DNA of 64,000 nucleotides. It comes from Coniella vitis. Lineage: Eukaryota; Ascomycota; Sordariomycetes; Diaporthales; Schizoparmaceae. A program made the translations under genes and the position numbers. Of the stretch, positions 22,947 to 33,328 are shown in pieces; within the stretch, counting starts at the first letter, position 1, and each line of letters opens with the position of its first letter. Location: positions 682,001 to 746,000 of the forward strand of contig WUJK01000002.1 of NCBI GenBank assembly GCA_011317545.1, read 5' to 3'. Below the pieces are notes generated by a model. It had not been told where the DNA came from and did no database searches. It was given only the letters and a program-made list of their open reading frames with translations.

Positions 22947-24301
22947 CTTTTAGAAAACAGAGCTCCCCACATTCCGAAGCAAATTTGGGCCCAATAAGCA
23001 CCCAGAACACCCTACCCCCCCCCCCAATTCTTGCCTGTGAAACCACCCATCAAGATGGCCGACTCGGATCCGGAAGGATTCGCCGGAAGATTTTTATTAT
23101 TACACTTTTTTGTAATTTCTATCGTTTTAGCTAGCGCCTCAAAGACGTGGTAAAAAAAAAAAAAAAGGCAAAAAAGAGCAGAGATCCCAGTTTTGCTAGC
23201 CCTCCGAATGCCAATTCGTCCACGTGAGGTTCCCGAAGCATGCCGCACACCCTCATCCTCGATCCCCAGATTACAGTACATAGTATGATGAAGTGGACAT
23301 TATTACACTGTATAATACAGACCGTGATATCGATATGAAACCTAGCAAATGAACATCTCGGCATGTGTTTTGCTTCTCACTCTTGGGCGTAGGAATAACT
23401 ATATTCCCGGCCCCTCTCGCTTAGAATTGACAAAGCACACTCATGTACATTGTACTATTGTGTATTATGTAGAACAATCAATTGGATCGACGATGAGAAA
23501 TCCCTTTGCCCCCTTCCTCTACCAAAGGAGGAAACGGGCGCTGCATTCGGTCCGGTCGAATGGGTTCATCGTTTTGCCATGTGGCCCTGTCACAACTCTA
23601 ATTTCCAGGGACCATCCTATCCCATCATCCCCCCTCCAAGACCAGTGGCTCCCCAAACTAGTACTATTGTACTTGGCATGTACGCTGGTAGGCTAAGAGC
23701 AGCTCTCGAAGCATTCTTCTGGGGTTGCTTGGCAATTTGGGTGGGCAGAGGGCGGAATGGGGAGGGCGGAATGGGAGCGGGCTGGGGTTTTCCTTTTTTT
23801 TTTTGGTGGGGGGGGGTTGTTTCACCACCCGCCTCTTAAATAAGGAACCATTCTATTAGAAGTAGTTTGTTACGGAGTACAAAAGTAGCAAATGGAAGGG
23901 GGGAGCCGGCCGAATATGTAAGATTGGTGGCGGCCGAGAGCGTGGTACTGGTCATACTGCTATCAACGAATTAATGTCCTATGCTTATAGGGTTGTGTGC
24001 ATAGCAGTGATTGGCACGAGGTTATCGGTTTTTCTCCATTTGGTATACGGAGAGAGAATACGTGCAGTTGTGGCGTCGAGAGGGAGGAGGAGGAGGAGGA
24101 GGACAATCGAGGACTTGTGATGCAGAACTGCAGTCGTATGGCAGGCCATTGGCATTGAGTGTGTCATTGCGTTTTCAGGTAACTATTATGGTACATAGGA
24201 TACTGTGAAGAAAGCAATGCACCAGTGGCTTTTTCTCTCCCTCTTCTTCTTCCCTTCTCAAGTGACTGCAGGCAGAAGACAGTGATAATGTGCTTGTTAT
24301 G

Positions 24302-24330
24302 CAGTCAGTCAGTCAGTCAGTCAGTCAGTC
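24302..24330. repeat. (CAGT)7 tetranucleotide repeat
   Basis: Seven perfect CAGT units in non-coding sequence, ending in CATTCGG. Confidence 0.95.
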
Positions 24331-25881
24331 ATTCGGCCGAACCGCTCCGGGCCGCATGCATTCCTTCCTAGTATGCAATCGTATAGGATCTGATGTTTAT
24401 TCAATACGCCTAGAGTATTGCTTACATATGCACCTGCATTTTCGGAATTTCGCAATAAACGGGAACCTATGGGGAACTTCGCCCTCATTCTTCATGTCTG
24501 AAGAGGGTGGGTGCCCAGCCCAAGATATATTATGAAGCATATACGTACATCCATTCCTGTTTGAATTCTTCTTGGCATATCTTTTTGTTCTCTGCTGGAC
24601 CTCGCAACTGAACCCATACTGTGTACACCTGGGTACGAATATTGACTCTGGTCTACCACTCGTAGAAAGACAGATAGAGGAATGAAAGCAACCCGATGGC
24701 GTAGATATGTGCATGTCATGATGCTCTTCCAGCTTCATCTCCTTGCCCCCCCTCCCGTGTTTCTCCAGACACCATCCTGCATAAGCAAAGATAAGTTGAT
24801 GAGCAAAAAATATACAACAAGTAATAGTATTGTTCCTCTCGTACGTTCTGCCACAGGACCATCCTGAAAACCATCTACCAAGACACCCAGCTAGCCATTA
24901 TAATTGAAGCGAATCCATCCCCTGCCCACGGGCCATGTACATTCCCTCCACACCAAGAAGCACGCCTTTCCACCCTCCCCCCAGATTTCACTGCAAGATT
25001 GTCCGGATGTGAATGCTAACTAGATACTTATGTTGTACTGCATTCCTTCATTTCAAAAATCTACTACGGCATGTACATATATAAGCCATCTTCCCATCCT
25101 GCCCATCCTTAAGAATGCGGCGGCCTGGACGGATGCCGTAATTACTTGCAGTACTTGAGACAATATGCAGCTCCGCGTCCCTTGACTTGCCATAAGTACT
25201 GTGTATGTATCTTGCTTCCATTCAAAGAGGAGCCAATCCCTTTCCCATTTCCTTGAGACGATAAGCCAGTGCATCCAAGCACTAGAATTGAGTATGTGTA
25301 TACATATGCTCACTTGGCATAGAGATACATACCGAGCGGTGCCGCTCACTCGATATGCAAGAACACACCGGGAAGGCTCGGCTACTCATGCCTTCATTAT
25401 CACCTTCTTCAGCATCGTCTTCTTATTCATCATCGCCGGGCGAAACAATGCTCTGCATATCCAAGTCTCGATCCGAGGTCCAGTTCGGGGCCAGCTCCGT
25501 GAAGTTTGATAGGTTGTCATGGCTTGGCGCACCAGAGCGAAACCAGATTTCACCATCCGATATTGTCACAACAAAGACGCACACATGTCTAAGTAGCAAT
25601 GTATTGAAAAGCCAAAATGCCGTGTACCGTGAACCAAGCGCCTTGCTTTCCCTGTACTTTGTCCTGGTCTTGGCCCCGCCTCGTCTTCTTGTCTTCTGTC
25701 TTCCTCTATTGCCGTCTTGTCCTGCTCTTATCCGACTAGCCGAGCATCTACTCGCCCCGAACGACCCTTGATTTCCCCCTCCATTATGGTTTGCTTTTTT
25801 GTTCGTCTTTAGACTTGATTGATCCCCTTCGCCCTTCGTCTTTCAGCACTCCCTCACACGCGTGTACACATTGTGCACATT

Positions 25882-26350
25882 TTACTCCTGCTTGGCCGCC
25901 TCTTCAGCCGCCTCCTTCTCAGCCTTGGCAGCCTCCTCGGGGTTCTCAGCAGCCCACGAGTCCCACTTGTGCGTGGCCTTGCCCGTCTTGCTAATCTTTT
26001 GGAAAATGGCCTCCTCGTTAGAGGGCTTGGTCGTGAACTCGGCGTACTGGCCCTTGAGATTGACGTTGAAGTTGTCGACGTCGCCGTTCTCTGTGTACGT
26101 GTGATGGGAATGCGTCAGCAAAGCGAAGATGGAACAGGAATGCGTGGAAGAGCGCAGGGTAGCATGGCATAGCATGGTATAGCATAGCCCAACGAAAAAA
26201 AAAAAACCAGAGAACAAAGGACAAGTAAATGTAGAAAACGGAGAGTGTGCAAGACCAACCTCGTGCCTTGCTCAGTACCCGCGTCACAGCGCCCGAGCAG
26301 CCGCCGCAGCTCATGGCAACGTGGTACTTGAATGTTTGCGAGTCGGACAT
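25882..26350 (-). CDS. atx1: Atx1-type copper chaperone
   Basis: Two exons (26350-26260 and 26090-25882; 169-bp phase-1 intron) give 99 aa. The heavy-metal-associated domain is complete: FKYHVAMSCGGCSGAV at residues 8-23 contains the Cu(I)-binding M-x-C-x-x-C (C15, C18), followed by the beta strand FNVNLKGQ and the loop with K-T-G-K that takes the place of the conserved loop-5 lysine in Atx1. Atx1 carries Cu(I) in the cytosol to the Ccc2-type P-type ATPase of the Golgi, feeding multicopper oxidases such as those of iron uptake. Yeast Atx1 is 73 aa. The extra length here is an Ala/Glu/Lys-rich helical tail after KWDSWAAENPEE. The exon junction (GAG split G|AG) was chosen because it gives an uninterrupted domain. 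Confidence 0.92.
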
Positions 26351-27744
26351 TATTGCTTGTCTTGTTTTTTTCCTTCTGGTTGCAAAAAAGTTGCGATTCT
26401 TGTGGGTATTTCGTCGTGAGGTTTGCGTGTGGCGAAGGTTTGTATGATGGTTGGTTAGAAGGGGAAGTAGACAAGTCGTCGGTTATTGGAACGGTGGTGA
26501 TGGTGGTCGTAGTGGCGACGGCGCCTTATGTTTATGCAAAGAGTAGGTGGGGGGAAAGGAAAGCGGACAGCTTTCGCGGGGCCGAAACAGTGGGGCGGCG
26601 GTGCTAGGGGTGCCGTCTGTTTTGAGTGGCAGTTGCAGCGTCGGGGTTGTTCTTTCCCCAGGATATCAAGACAGCGCTTCAAGATATTCGTCGCTTTTAT
26701 CGAAAAATGTAGTGATTTGTTACGAGTACTTACTTCTTGGAATGATTCCAAGTCATCAGGAGAAAAAGGGTGCTTAACCCAGTTTTATATAGAACATCTC
26801 TGAAGGATTACTCACTCACACAGCTCCTCAGGCTGAGCAATTAATAATCACATAGTACACTTAAAACAGCGAGTACCTAGATTCCACGCCGTTCCAGCTG
26901 ACCGCTGACCGCTGACCGCTGAAGCAAGACAAATACACAAAGCACTGGCAACAATAACAAACAACAACAACAACAAGCACCTCATACACAAAACCAAATG
27001 AACAAGGACACCCTGCAGATTACGCCATCGCAGCCCTGGCCGCGCAACGAGCCACGCCACGCCCAAGGCTGGCTGGCCGACTGGCTGGCGGTTGGCTTGG
27101 CTTGATTCAGTGTGTTAAAAAGGCTCGCCCCCCCCCCCCCAGCTTAAAACTTGCTCAAAATATTGTGAGACTCATCTGCGACGCAGCCCTAGAAGCGTCG
27201 ACAACTCTACACATTGGAAAGTACATACTATGTAGACCACACAAAACAGGAGGCGCTTGGGAAATGAACCCAGCTAGCTAGCCACTTCCTGGAACTTCGC
27301 TTAATTGAGCATATATCGAAAAATCGCACCCTTACTGGTGTGCAGGTCCTTTTGCATGTCTATCTATTTCGAAGACTTTGCTACCGTGTCCAATCAAATT
27401 AGGGTGATAAGATCGTTAAGAGCACTGGTATCTTGTACTTATAGCCGATCAACTGGCCAGCCACTTCATCTCTTGGTCATTATTTACTCGATACTATTGT
27501 ACCATGTACATAGTACGTCGTTCAAAACTCTGTCCCCTTGAAAGACACCACTTCCAACTTGTCTTGCGACTGTTGGTATTGCGTGCCGGTATGGCGCGGC
27601 GACAAATAAATCACACGCTGTGATATTCCCCATAAGATCATGTTGTGCCACACGTTGACTGTTTGATTATACACGTTATTCTCACACCTGCACTCTAAAC
27701 ACCACTTTTTCTATGCATCGTAACTTCAAGCGCTCATGCATGGA
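26351..27744. other. Intergenic between rqc1/tcf25 3' end and atx1 promoter
   Basis: No supported gene. Holds a short minisatellite (three CTGACCG units at 26898-26918), a C-run near 27131-27140, and three copies of the TACTATGT/ACATAGTA element (26850, 27226, 27508). Confidence 0.5.
26898..26921. repeat. CTGACCG minisatellite, three units
   Basis: Three perfect 7-bp units plus a partial fourth, in the atx1 upstream flank. Confidence 0.8.
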
Positions 27745-29919
27745 TCAACGAGCAGAGTGATCGTGATCCTCCTCTTCGTTCGACTCATCTTGACCAGGAT
27801 CCGGGACAAGCGGAGGTAGCTCGTCGTCGTCGATTTCTTCGTCTTCGTCCTCTTCGGCATGGTGCCAACGAGCCGTAATAGCTTCCATGAGCTCCTCATC
27901 GTCCTCCAGCGGACCGCCAACATCCCCATTGCGACTGCCAGGCCACAGCGGCATAAGTAGTCGTCCAATAGCAGCAAGCCACCCTTCCTCGCTGCCTGCC
28001 GTAGCAGCAGCGAGCTCTTCCTCGTGTCTTGCCACTTCGGCGTCTTCGTCCACGCCCTCTTGCAGCCCGCCAGCGCCCACCGGTCTCCGCATGAGATTCC
28101 TTGCGACATGCAACAGCTCGTCGATCTGTCCGCGCCGTAGATGTTCCGCTGGCTGGCTGCGCTGCCAAGGTATGCTCTGCCACTGATTGGAAAAGATGTT
28201 CTCCTCCATCGCAGGTGGGAGAGGGTCGTAGTCAAAGTTGGGCGATGCGTGCAGCATGGCTACGGGTACGAGCCCCATGAGATCTGGTGTGTTGTCTAAA
28301 TAGACGAACCGGCCGATACTCAATGGTATGTCCTCGGCTACAGGTAAGGAGCTGGGATCGACCTTGGTGGCACGTTCGCCGGCCTCTTTGAGAAGATCGG
28401 TGCCGTCGCGTTTCCAGATATCCTTAGCCATATGGATATACAGTTCTGTGTACAGAGTCTCATTTTGGTCCCTAGGTTGAACGCCCCAAATTGGTCGCGG
28501 AGTGTCAATGTTGACTGCGCTGCAGAGCGCCGAGTACAGCCAGGGCAACGTCTCCATGCCCTTGACGAGATCGTTCAGGGCACCCTCCTTATCACCCAGC
28601 TGGAGTTTCGCCAAGACGCAAGTCTGTCGATGATATTCCTTCATTGGCAAATTGTACTCGTCGCTATTGAAATAGGACGAATTGCACAAGGCAATCAGCC
28701 ACTTGGACTCGTATGCATGGATGGCGAGAACATGGGTGAAATTCATCAAGGCGTATTCGTCGTTGGGTGAAAGGCTCAAAAACAGCTTTGCCCATTCAAG
28801 CGCCGTATCATAAGTTCCCTTTTGCATGAGGCTCTTGATGTAGTGGTAGCCAGCAAGCCAGAATTGTCTGTTTTCTGGCCGCCGGAAATCGAGTCGTGCC
28901 AGGCCGCGCTCCAGCTTCTTGCGGAAGGACGACAGCGTCACCCGGCCAAAGGTAAACAGAGCGCGCTCGCAAAGATCCCCAGCTAGCGCGGCATTGTGGT
29001 CCTGCTTCGCCACGCCGCTTGTTTGTATCAGGGCATTGACATGATAAGGATTCTGATGCACAAAATGCACAATGCGCATCGGGTCCAGCATATCCACCAA
29101 GCTGAAAAACTGCATCTCGAGCAGCTCGTAACCCTTGTCGTGGGTAAAGGCATACTCGGTTGGCTCGACGCGCTCATCCGTAATGGCAACCATTTTGAGG
29201 CCACCGGCCGACGCCTTTGGCCAATGCTCCTTGCCCTGAACAAAAGGGTTCCTTCTCAGCACCACTTCGGGTATGCGCTCACCCGGGCGGCCCTTGAGAA
29301 AAGTCTCCATGTCGAGCTGGATTTGCTGCGGGCCGCCGCGTCGATTGCGCCGCCGTTCGTCGCGGGCCTGCGCCTCGTCCTGGTTCCGCACAGAGTCAAT
29401 GGTCTCTTGCCCAAACATGGCACGGAGCTCGTTGATAACTTTGAGGTGGTCAAAGCTGATGCTAAGGAGACGCGCGAGCTTTGCATCATATGTTGCTTGA
29501 GAATTTTGCTGCTCGGCGGCATTCTTCGCTCCTGGCTTCATGTTGAGTTCCTTGAGCGCCCGGTCAATCTCATCCATTCCTGCCTCGGTGTCCTTATTCT
29601 CATCTTCCGGCCCAGCTGCGGCCTTTTTGGCCTTTTTCTTCTTCTTGGACTTTTTGCTCTTCTTTGCCGGTGCAGGAGATGGTTCACGTTGTTCGGGGCC
29701 GGGCTTTGCCTCAGCCTCCTCTTCGTCGTCGTCGTCCTTGTCGTCATCTTCATCGCCCTCGTCACCGCCGCCGAGTGCTGCAAAACCCGCAAAAGCGCTG
29801 ACTTTTGGCTTAAGCGGCGCCACTTCCTCTTCGGAGGATGCTTCCTCGTCCTCGGCAAGGTTCTGCAGGCGGAGCAACTCCTGCTGCTTGTGCAGCTTCT
29901 TCAACTGCCGGCTCGACAT
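27745..29919 (-). CDS. rqc1: Rqc1 / TCF25 family, ribosome quality control factor
   Basis: A single exon gives 724 aa. The N-terminus MSSRQLKKLHKQQELL and FAGFAALGGG are characteristic of the TCF25/Rqc1 family (Pfam PF04910). A long acidic tract (DEDDDKDDDDEEE), a lysine-rich stretch (KKSKKSKKKKKAKK) and a large helical domain containing FGRVTLSSFRKKLERGLARLDFRRPENRQFW and YHYIKSLMQKGTYDTALEWAKLFLSL follow. In yeast, Rqc1 acts with the E3 ligase Ltn1 on stalled 60S subunits to mark nascent chains for degradation by Cdc48. The C-terminal 120 residues are again acidic. The upstream region carries a telobox. The 313-codon frame on the plus strand is its shadow. Confidence 0.93.
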   Translation of the reverse strand: MSSRQLKKLHKQQELLRLQNLAEDEEASSEEEVAPLKPKVSAFAGFAALGGGDEGDEDDDKDDDDEEEAEAKPGPEQREPSPAPAKKSKKSKKKKKAKKAAAGPEDENKDTEAGMDEIDRALKELNMKPGAKNAAEQQNSQATYDAKLARLLSISFDHLKVINELRAMFGQETIDSVRNQDEAQARDERRRNRRGGPQQIQLDMETFLKGRPGERIPEVVLRRNPFVQGKEHWPKASAGGLKMVAITDERVEPTEYAFTHDKGYELLEMQFFSLVDMLDPMRIVHFVHQNPYHVNALIQTSGVAKQDHNAALAGDLCERALFTFGRVTLSSFRKKLERGLARLDFRRPENRQFWLAGYHYIKSLMQKGTYDTALEWAKLFLSLSPNDEYALMNFTHVLAIHAYESKWLIALCNSSYFNSDEYNLPMKEYHRQTCVLAKLQLGDKEGALNDLVKGMETLPWLYSALCSAVNIDTPRPIWGVQPRDQNETLYTELYIHMAKDIWKRDGTDLLKEAGERATKVDPSSLPVAEDIPLSIGRFVYLDNTPDLMGLVPVAMLHASPNFDYDPLPPAMEENIFSNQWQSIPWQRSQPAEHLRRGQIDELLHVARNLMRRPVGAGGLQEGVDEDAEVARHEEELAAATAGSEEGWLAAIGRLLMPLWPGSRNGDVGGPLEDDEELMEAITARWHHAEEDEDEEIDDDELPPLVPDPGQDESNEEEDHDHSAR

Positions 29920-30456
29920 GTCGGATTAAAAGGCTGATCCAGGATGGAGAGGTGGGTGTGGCGAGAAAGAGAGAGTATTTGGTCGTGCACGAGAGCACAG
30001 CACCGCTCAGCTTGGAAATTTATGGAGGGGCAGGAGGGGCAGGAGGGGCCGCTCGCCGATGCTGTCATCGTCATGGCCGAGCACAGCTGGAGTGTAAACC
30101 CTAACCCTCAATATCTTGGATGAAACTGCGGAAGGTACATGCATACCTAAAGTACTCTACCTGCCTACTTTTGTGTTCTGGTTCGAGTTATTCGGATGGC
30201 GAGATACAAGGATACGTTTCAAGGAAAACACACGAGTGTAATGGACGATAGGTGAGCGACGGTACCAGGAAGGAAACAGAAATAGCTATATTCCGGGCAG
30301 AGATCTCGAGTTATCCCGGTCTATGGATGATATAAACGCCTGGTGTTTCAATCTCAACTACAAGCGACGGAAATGAAAACAATTATTATCTTTTACAAAG
30401 TAGCCTCTCCACCAAATCATCGATAACACCTCAAACAGCCTGGAAAACCAGCAGAT
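29920..30456. other. Intergenic, rqc1 promoter and alkyltransferase 3' flank
   Basis: 540 bp with the telobox and a GGGGCAGGA-type triplicate. No gene is seen. Confidence 0.5.
30096..30108. promoter_or_regulatory. Telobox-like element upstream of rqc1
   Basis: AAACCCTAACCCT, two telomere-type units, stands 177-189 bp before the rqc1 start codon. Such boxes are known in promoters of ribosome-biogenesis and translation genes in fungi and plants. A GGGGCAGGA array lies between it and the gene (about 30026-30048). Confidence 0.45.
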
Positions 30457-30993
30457 TTAAACAAACCCATCAAACATACTCCCCACAACCCTCCCACCGC
30501 CATCGAACCTGACCCCTTCAGCACGCAACAGCCTCCTCTTCTCATCTAGCGTGATCCCCTCCCCATTCTTAGGCCATTCGCCCTTGAATCCTCCAAGTGC
30601 ACCGCCCGTCGCTACGACACGATGGCACGGTACAAGCGGTGCAAAAGGGTTGCGGCGCATCGCATTCCCAATCGCACGCGGCGACGAGCCAAGGTGCTTG
30701 GACATGATGCCGTAGGTTGTGACCTGGCCCCTGGGTACTTGACAGAGTAAGCTTAACACGCGCTTTTGGAAAGGCGTCTTGGTCGACTTTGCGATGCGCT
30801 CAAGCTGCGGCTGCATGTCGGTGGGGATCGGGATGGTGGCGATGTCTTGGGGTCTGCGAGTTTGGCCCTGCTTGAGACTGCGGGTCCCAGAAGTCACGGT
30901 TTGCGAGAATCGTGTGGAGTCTGTGAGAGCGGTTGTTTCTATAGCATAGAGGATGGGCGTCTCTTTGTGCATATATTGAGTGATGGTCGCCAT
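30457..30993 (-). CDS. mgt1: O6-alkylguanine-DNA alkyltransferase
   Basis: A single exon gives 178 aa. The catalytic domain starts near residue 72 (TPFQKRVLSLLCQVPRGQVTTYG) with the RAIGNAMRRNPF helix that carries the DNA-flipping arginine finger, then PCHRVV with the alkyl-acceptor Cys at 123, and GGFKGEWPKN in the following loop. It repairs O6-methylguanine in a single-turnover suicide reaction by moving the alkyl group to its own cysteine. The N-terminal 70 residues are poorly conserved, as usual in this family. Yeast MGT1 is of similar size. The gene lies tail-to-head between rqc1 and the hub1-like gene, all on the minus strand. Confidence 0.95.
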   Translation of the reverse strand: MATITQYMHKETPILYAIETTALTDSTRFSQTVTSGTRSLKQGQTRRPQDIATIPIPTDMQPQLERIAKSTKTPFQKRVLSLLCQVPRGQVTTYGIMSKHLGSSPRAIGNAMRRNPFAPLVPCHRVVATGGALGGFKGEWPKNGEGITLDEKRRLLRAEGVRFDGGGRVVGSMFDGFV

Positions 30994-31463
30994 GTTTGCG
31001 TTTTTCCCAAATCAAGCAGGCAGGCTACTCTTGACTTTGTTGGAAATAATCTCGTGGTTTGTATTTGGGAATGAAAAGTTTTCTGCAGTTCACCGATACC
31101 AAATGAGTACCAGGGCAAGATAAAGAACAATCTGATGAGCGCGTCGGGATGTGTCACGCCGTGGAATACTTCACAGCCTGTCGACGCAAGGGCGCGCGAT
31201 TTGAGTGGAGCATCGCGTCCTTACGTCACCTTGGCGCCGCGCAGTCATGTGACTTTCAATTACAGCAAAATGTATAATAATCAGCCCAGGCTGAACCGAT
31301 CCCTAATACATGGTAAGTCGCCAGCTGAGGTTGATTTGACGAACACACCATGCAGAGCTAACAGCTTTCCACGAGCGAGACCGGTAGAACTGAAAATGCA
31401 CAGGCTACCATTTGAACAGATCTTATGCGGGTATCTAATGTAGCACACAGCCGCAATCCCACC
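30994..31463. other. Intergenic, alkyltransferase promoter and hub1 3' flank
   Basis: 470 bp with no supported gene. The short frames here lack support. Confidence 0.5.
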
Positions 31464-32144
31464 TTAATCGCCAGTGTCAACCTCCAAATCAATCTGGACT
31501 CCGTTGCTGATCCCATAGTCGCCCAGCGTAATATGATCCTTAAAGGGCCTCTCTCCTTGTCTCTTGAGCAAGATCTCATGGGGCTCACGTCCGATCCGTG
31601 CCGCTACCATGACCTTGAAGGAGCCGATATTGTCCGATGCAAAACACGGGATCGCAGCTTTGGTGCCTAGGCGGTCGTTGACGTGCACAATAATCATCTC
31701 CTCACCGTCAGCCGCAGCGGTTGGCGCTGGTGCTGCAGCAGACTTATCTCCTGCTTTTTTTTCCTTTCTGGTTGGTCTGTCTTCGCGGTCGCGATTACGG
31801 TCGCGATCTCTTCTGTCTGTGTCTCGTTCTCGTTCTCGTTCTCTGTCTCTTTCCCTGTCACGAGAACGTGGCCGCTGATCACGTCTGTCTCTGTCCCAGT
31901 CTCGATCGCGGCGGGGGGACCTGCTGCGCGTGCGCGAGCGGCGTCGTCTGTAGTTGTCGCGATCTCGACCGCTATCGTAGCGGTGTCCTCGGCGGCGACC
32001 TTCGTTGTCGTCGTCATCGTTTCTGGATGCGGAGGGCTTCTGCTTCCACTTGAAGCCGCTGCTTTTCTTGGGTCTATTGCGATCGCGATCATCGCGCCGT
32101 GAGCTGTCGCCATCTTTGGGCGACTGGCTGCGCGGCCGCTCCAT
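31464..32144 (-). CDS. hub1: Hub1/UBL5 ubiquitin-like protein with an RS-rich N-terminal extension
   Basis: A single exon gives 226 aa. Residues 150-226 align along their length with Hub1/UBL5: NDRLG, the Cys at domain position 18, an Asp at domain position 22 (the residue by which yeast Hub1 grips HIND helices of Snu66/Prp38), then FKDHITLGDYGI. Hub1 binds spliceosomal proteins non-covalently and tunes 5' splice-site choice. Canonical Hub1 is about 73 aa. Here 149 residues precede it, dominated by RS, RD and RE dipeptides (RRRSRTRSRSPRR, then alternating Arg-Asp and Arg-Glu), like splicing-factor RS domains. The usual C-terminal double tyrosine is replaced by LEVDTGD. The frame is uninterrupted from ATG to stop. 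Confidence 0.92.
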   Translation of the reverse strand: MERPRSQSPKDGDSSRRDDRDRNRPKKSSGFKWKQKPSASRNDDDDNEGRRRGHRYDSGRDRDNYRRRRSRTRSRSPRRDRDWDRDRRDQRPRSRDRERDRERERERDTDRRDRDRNRDREDRPTRKEKKAGDKSAAAPAPTAAADGEEMIIVHVNDRLGTKAAIPCFASDNIGSFKVMVAARIGREPHEILLKRQGERPFKDHITLGDYGISNGVQIDLEVDTGD

Positions 32145-33328
32145 GGTGTTTTTGGTGGGCGATGTAGCCTCGGTGGTTTATTGTTGATCAAGTAGGAAAG
32201 CCTGGTGTTGATAATCGCAGGCTGCAGCAGTGCTTCCTCAATTAGGGTCTGAGGCAGATGCGCTTGATTATGTAATACAGAAACTGTTGTACAATGATTC
32301 AACCTTGGAAGTACCTAAGTATTCCTGTACATAGTACGTGTGTACCCATTTGCCTCGCTAACCACCCAGACACCGATGTCCGAAGCTTACCCCATCTCAA
32401 ACATTGCCCGGTTGCAGTACATCTCCAACATAAAACCATCGTCCAGTGAGGGCCAAAAACCATGATATGTCTGGAGTGGGCTCATCGATCTTGAATTCAC
32501 TGCAAATTACAAGTGTCTCAAAGTCGAGTATTGCAAAGGAGATTTACCCTCTTCTAACGACCTATGACTGATAGCCACCGATCGCGCACAAGCGCGAATC
32601 TGCAATTCAGTCTCTAGCCCTCAAACAATATTCGACTATATTAAAACGATGGCACTTTTCATCAGGAGATAATTAACAAGTGCCTTGGCACAGTCTTCTA
32701 TATAGCAGCTCATAGATTGTCACCTACACCCCCCCCCCCAAACCTTCTTCTTTTCTTCTCTTTTCTTTTTCTTCGAGAGTTTCAGAAAGTGCGCATGTAC
32801 TGCATATAACGGAGGTATCTCCTCAATATTTCCTGGCTCTTGCCTTGAGAATCTTCCTAGTTCCATTTTGAAACATCATGATATGCCTTAGATAAACGTG
32901 CTGGCCCTTGGATGCCATATTGACCCCTTCACTGTGGACTTCAGAGAGGCGACACTTGGAACCCTCAGCCGGTAGCAATACTATGTACAGACGCCAATGC
33001 TACTTTGATGCGATTCGGCCCCTTCAGCCACTTAGAACATTTTTCCTCTCACACCCGAAGGTATTCTAATAGCATCGAGGGGGAGCAACTTTATGACGGT
33101 GTTAAGTGGACGTTGATTAGAAATAAGTAGCATGGCTGCTACTGGGTATATTTATAGTTCACAATAATCTTCACTTACAGTGCTACTGGGAGCCTCAGTA
33201 TTTATCAACTATGTCTGATCGAACAATCCCATTGACACTCGCATTTGCCCGTGGCTTACTGCCCTTCTGAACTAAAACTTGTCTCAGTGATAACTGTGCT
33301 CTTGATCAAGTAGCACAACTTCAAATGA
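32145..33328. other. AT-rich intergenic sequence
   Basis: No gene is seen. It contains two copies of the ACATAGTA/TACTATGT element (32329, 32979) and several C- and T-runs. The frame just left of the membrane-protein relic (about 33230-33325) reads as a Cys-containing segment and may belong to it. Confidence 0.4.

Larger units (their letters stand above)
19977..25423. other. 5.4-kb region without a supported gene
   Basis: Upstream of the Zn2Cys6 factor and downstream of the atx1 locus. I could not model any gene: frames are short, mutually overlapping and lack family motifs. It holds a 53-bp poly-A, an (AT)16 tract, an 11-C run, a (CAGT)n array and four copies of the dispersed TACTATGT/ACATAGTA element (20385, 21695, 21881, 23278). 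Candidates for its role are a long regulated promoter of the transcription factor, non-coding RNA, or decayed sequence. Confidence 0.5.

Noticed and set aside
22654..23046. Poly-Phe and Tyr-Ile frames around the poly-A and AT repeats
   Set aside because: They are translations of homopolymer and dinucleotide repeats only.
28996..29937. 313-codon plus-strand frame
   Set aside because: Antisense to the conserved Rqc1/TCF25 coding region and without motifs.
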